From Myxococcota bacterium (lineage in GTDB: Bacteria; Myxococcota_C; UBA6777), in contig CAUJFU010000448.1 in the NCBI GenBank assembly GCA_963169055.1, forward strand, positions 1 to 14,702: DNA of 14,702 bases, given 5' to 3'. Positions 13,887-14,702 of this stretch are shown in pieces. Every line of letters begins with the position of its first letter. Position 1 is the stretch's first letter. Both the position numbers and the translations under genes were made by a program. The notes under the pieces were generated by a model. It was not told where the DNA came from. It did not search any database and was given only the letters and a program-made list of their open reading frames with translations.

Positions 13887-14702
13887 ATGCAGCCTAAAAT
13901 AGGGGATGAAGAGCAAGACTTGTTTTTGCACGGTGTGTGTCGGGCAGGGGTGCGACAACAACCGACGCGGTTGGATTGTTTTGTGGCCTCGCGTTTTGCG
14001 CGGTTTACAAGGGCGCGGGCGCGGCGTGCTTGCAAGATGGGAGCGATCCACGTCAACGGTGTACCCAAAAAGCCCGCATATCGGGTACGTTCTTTGGATG
14101 AGATCTCGTTGTGGTTGCCGCATCCGACGGTGATGTCGTTGACGCCGACGCCGATGGCGTTGGATATCGTGTACGAAGATGCGGATATCTTGGTGATCAA
14201 CAAAGCAGCGGGGGTGGTGTGTCATCCAAGCCGAGGGCATTGGGAAGGCACATTGTTGCATGGCCTATTGCACCATCTTTGCCCGAATCTACAGGGGGAT
14301 GCGCTACAAGACAAAGTCTTTTTGGTGCATCGCTTGGATCGGGGAACGAGTGGTTTGTTGGTGGTGGCGCGACATCTTGCGGCGGCGGTGCATTTTTTTG
14401 AGCAGATGCAAGCGGGGGAGATCCAACGGATCTACCATGCTTTTGTGTGGGGGAAGTTTCCGTACGACCAAACGACGGTCGATGTGCCGATTGCGATCGA
14501 CCCGTCTCGTCCGGGGGGGAGTTTTGTTCCGAAAGATCCGAAGGAGGGAAAGCAAGCGATCACGCATGTTGAGCGGGTCGCGGTGGGGACGGATTTTTCG
14601 AGGGTTGCGTGCCGCCTAGAAACGGGCCGAACGCATCAGATCCGCGTACATCTGCAACATCTCGGTTATCCGCTGCTTGGCGATCCCCATTATGGCGCAG
14701 CA
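13887..14702 (+). CDS. RluA-family (RluD-like) pseudouridine synthase (3' end outside window)
   Basis: The frame is open from ATG 13887 to the window edge (272 codons seen). An S4 RNA-binding domain lies at about 28-75 (RLDCFV ... GAIHVNGVPKKPAYRV). The catalytic domain carries the family signature HRLDRGTSGLLVVA with catalytic Asp151, and the late motif ETGRTHQIRVHLQHLGYPLLGDPHYG (245-270). Such enzymes isomerise uridine to pseudouridine in 23S rRNA or tRNA. The N-terminal S4 plus catalytic order matches RluC/RluD; which site is modified cannot be read from the sequence. The start is supported by GGAG (13876-13879) 7 nt upstream; in-frame GTG codons at 13935 and 13950 are weaker alternatives. 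The gene is divergent from the Kazal protein gene and its ribosome-binding region lies in the second copy of a tandem repeat. Probably only 40-60 residues are missing. Confidence 0.95.
   Translation, partial: MQPKIGDEEQDLFLHGVCRAGVRQQPTRLDCFVASRFARFTRARARRACKMGAIHVNGVPKKPAYRVRSLDEISLWLPHPTVMSLTPTPMALDIVYEDADILVINKAAGVVCHPSRGHWEGTLLHGLLHHLCPNLQGDALQDKVFLVHRLDRGTSGLLVVARHLAAAVHFFEQMQAGEIQRIYHAFVWGKFPYDQTTVDVPIAIDPSRPGGSFVPKDPKEGKQAITHVERVAVGTDFSRVACRLETGRTHQIRVHLQHLGYPLLGDPHYGAA

Noticed and set aside
13701-14261. Minus-strand frame of 186 codons containing a repeated peptide
   Set aside because: It is antisense to the pseudouridine synthase; the repeated peptide only reflects the duplicated leader DNA.

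Overview
The window reads as a chromosomal segment of a Gram-negative bacterium with an elaborate envelope. It has two polytopic inner-membrane sulfatase-fold enzymes, a signal-anchored periplasmic protease-like protein, a BamB-like lipoprotein and a secreted Cys-rich Kazal protein. The Kazal/VWC-type repeats, the clan CD (caspase/legumain-like) peptidase and the many long single-copy proteins suggest Myxococcota or a related former-deltaproteobacterial lineage. This is inferred from family style only; there is no rRNA or other marker gene. GC content looks moderate and GATC is strikingly common in places.

Layout. Positions 1-6231 form a minus-strand operon, read right to left. It comprises a YejM/PbgA-like membrane sulfatase (6231-3907), an LtaS-like membrane sulfatase starting at a TTG that overlaps the previous stop codon (3910-1052), and a membrane fatty-acid desaturase with a second, Rossmann-like C-terminal domain cut by the window edge (999-<1). 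The two sulfatases share a C-terminal beta-rich accessory domain, one copy in the first and two in the second. A 149-bp divergent intergenic region separates this operon from a plus-strand gene (6381-9224). That gene encodes an unusual fusion: membrane anchor, clan CD caspase-like peptidase with an intact His/Cys dyad, helical region, PDZ domain and a TlpA/thioredoxin domain with a CxxC motif. Its stop codon overlaps that of the convergent acetate kinase gene ackA (10360-9221).

Further right, on the minus strand, lie a PQQ-type beta-propeller lipoprotein (11667-10585) and a 586-residue Cys-rich protein of alternating VWC/pacifastin-like and Kazal-like modules (13629-11869). The latter contains a 351-bp tandem duplication. 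Divergent from it, an RluA-family pseudouridine synthase (13887->14702) runs off the right edge; its leader is tandemly duplicated.

The left half plausibly acts on the cell envelope: lipid or polymer head-group transfer or hydrolysis, acyl-chain desaturation, and next to them a redox-capable periplasmic protease. No intergenic gap exceeds 300 bases (gaps are 52, 149, 224, 201 and 257 bp). I found no tRNA, rRNA, CRISPR array, insertion sequence or phage gene.
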